From Osedax fenrisi (Eukaryota; Annelida; Polychaeta; Sabellida; Siboglinidae): DNA of 64,000 bases. This document shows positions 63,231-64,000 of the stretch, piece after piece. Where the stretch lies: the NCBI GenBank assembly GCA_964019155.1, contig OZ025243.1:89561899-89625898 (forward strand), read 5' to 3'. Every line of letters begins with the position of its first letter. The first letter of the stretch is position 1. A program made the position numbers and the translations under genes. The notes beneath the pieces are model-generated. The model was not told where the DNA came from. It did not search any database and saw nothing but the letters and a program-made list of their open reading frames with translations.

Positions 63231-64000
63231 TATTGTAAATAAATTAAATTGTAAGAATACTAATGTAAAGTTTATTTCGTGGTAATATTTACACTACAGT
63301 GCACCCTTATTTAACCCTGAACCCTTATTTAACTTCTCTGTTATCCGCAACATCGCATTATGCCATAAATTAGTAAAGTATCAGTTTCCAGTCTATCTTT
63401 TTCATGTTATTAACCATTCGATTAACCATTATTTAGCTCTACCACCATACTTTTAATTATTAACATCATTAATTTTTCACGATTAACTGACATTTCAATA
63501 TAATTTATAAGAGATAGTTTGTATTATTTTATTACTTATAGATAATTAAACAATTTAACTAATGTATCTAGAACTTAATTGGATAACTGTATATATTTTG
63601 TTATCATTTATAACATTTTCTTATTAATTATAACTAATTTAATATTTTTCTTCTCTCTCTTTTGATGAACTGTAATTTGATTATCTGCCACAAATACAAT
63701 GTTCCCAAAAGTGGGGATAATTTAGGCTGCACTGTATATATATACCAATTTTAACCTAATAATCTTTTTATACAATTTATCAGATTGGATAAGAATGTAA
63801 TAATATATTAATCTTTATTTTGGTAATATATGTATACATTATATTATAATGATAATATAATATGAGATTATTAAGTTGAATATTAAGTACATTTTTAAAT
63901 TCATCAATACATGAGTTATACAACTTTGTTATTTTATTTCATAATATTTAAAATAATCATTATCCGATAAATTTGAAATAATTATAGTATGATAAAATTC
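63231..64000. other. AT-rich intergenic end of window
   Basis: No coding region or clear repeat recognised. Confidence 0.5.

Overview
The window is eukaryotic nuclear DNA from an invertebrate animal. It is strongly AT-rich (roughly three quarters A+T by eye, not counted), with intron-split genes, long (AT)n and (CTA)n microsatellites, minisatellites inside introns, and LINE, LTR, hAT and MITE-type transposons, many nested. The species cannot be fixed from the sequence. A tunicate or another fast-evolving marine invertebrate would fit, but that is a weak guess.

Three host protein genes can be supported. (1) 7324-8232 (+): an uninterrupted 302-aa single-pass membrane protein, tentatively of the C1orf43/NICE-3 family. 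(2) 25752-41238 (+): a seven-exon gene, assembled here from splice sites and reading phase, for a secreted protein of about 779 aa. It holds three tandem copies of a helical domain with the layout of a four-helix cytokine (helix A, A-B loop, helices B, C and D). I recognise no named family and regard this as the main discovery of the window. (3) 44237-58173 (-): the splicing factor SF3A1, rebuilt as 18 exons coding for 756 aa with continuous phase. Genes 2 and 3 converge tail to tail.

Region by region: 1-2618 is an intact-looking 5' part of a LINE on the minus strand, with ORF1 and ORF2 in one frame separated by a single UGA. 4817-5721 is a TA-flanked MITE whose reverse-oriented sister lies at 39106-39918. 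8.5-11.6 kb holds microsatellites, LINE scraps and a 14-bp minisatellite. 11811-16473 is a very young Ty3/gypsy element with apparently identical 512-bp LTRs and a 5-bp target duplication, but its single open frame lacks the N-terminal half of reverse transcriptase. 17.9-25.0 kb is a three-part nest: an old minus-strand LINE split by a plus-strand LINE (17-bp target duplication) and by a 1.36-kb foldback element. Introns of the cytokine-like gene carry two hAT-type elements, small MITEs, a 25-bp minisatellite and large (CTA)n tracts. Introns of SF3A1 carry arrays of 85, 42/40 and 31 bp. The 85-bp array is built from the gene's own 3' splice site and first exon bases. 61517-63219 is a 5'-truncated LINE with an 11-bp target duplication.

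Two genome-level traits emerge from the splice junctions: most 5' splice sites read GTTAGT-like (T at +3), and several intronic minisatellites carry branch-point-like CTAAC/TACTAA motifs next to real acceptors. Most ORFs in AT-rich or repeat DNA are judged spurious.
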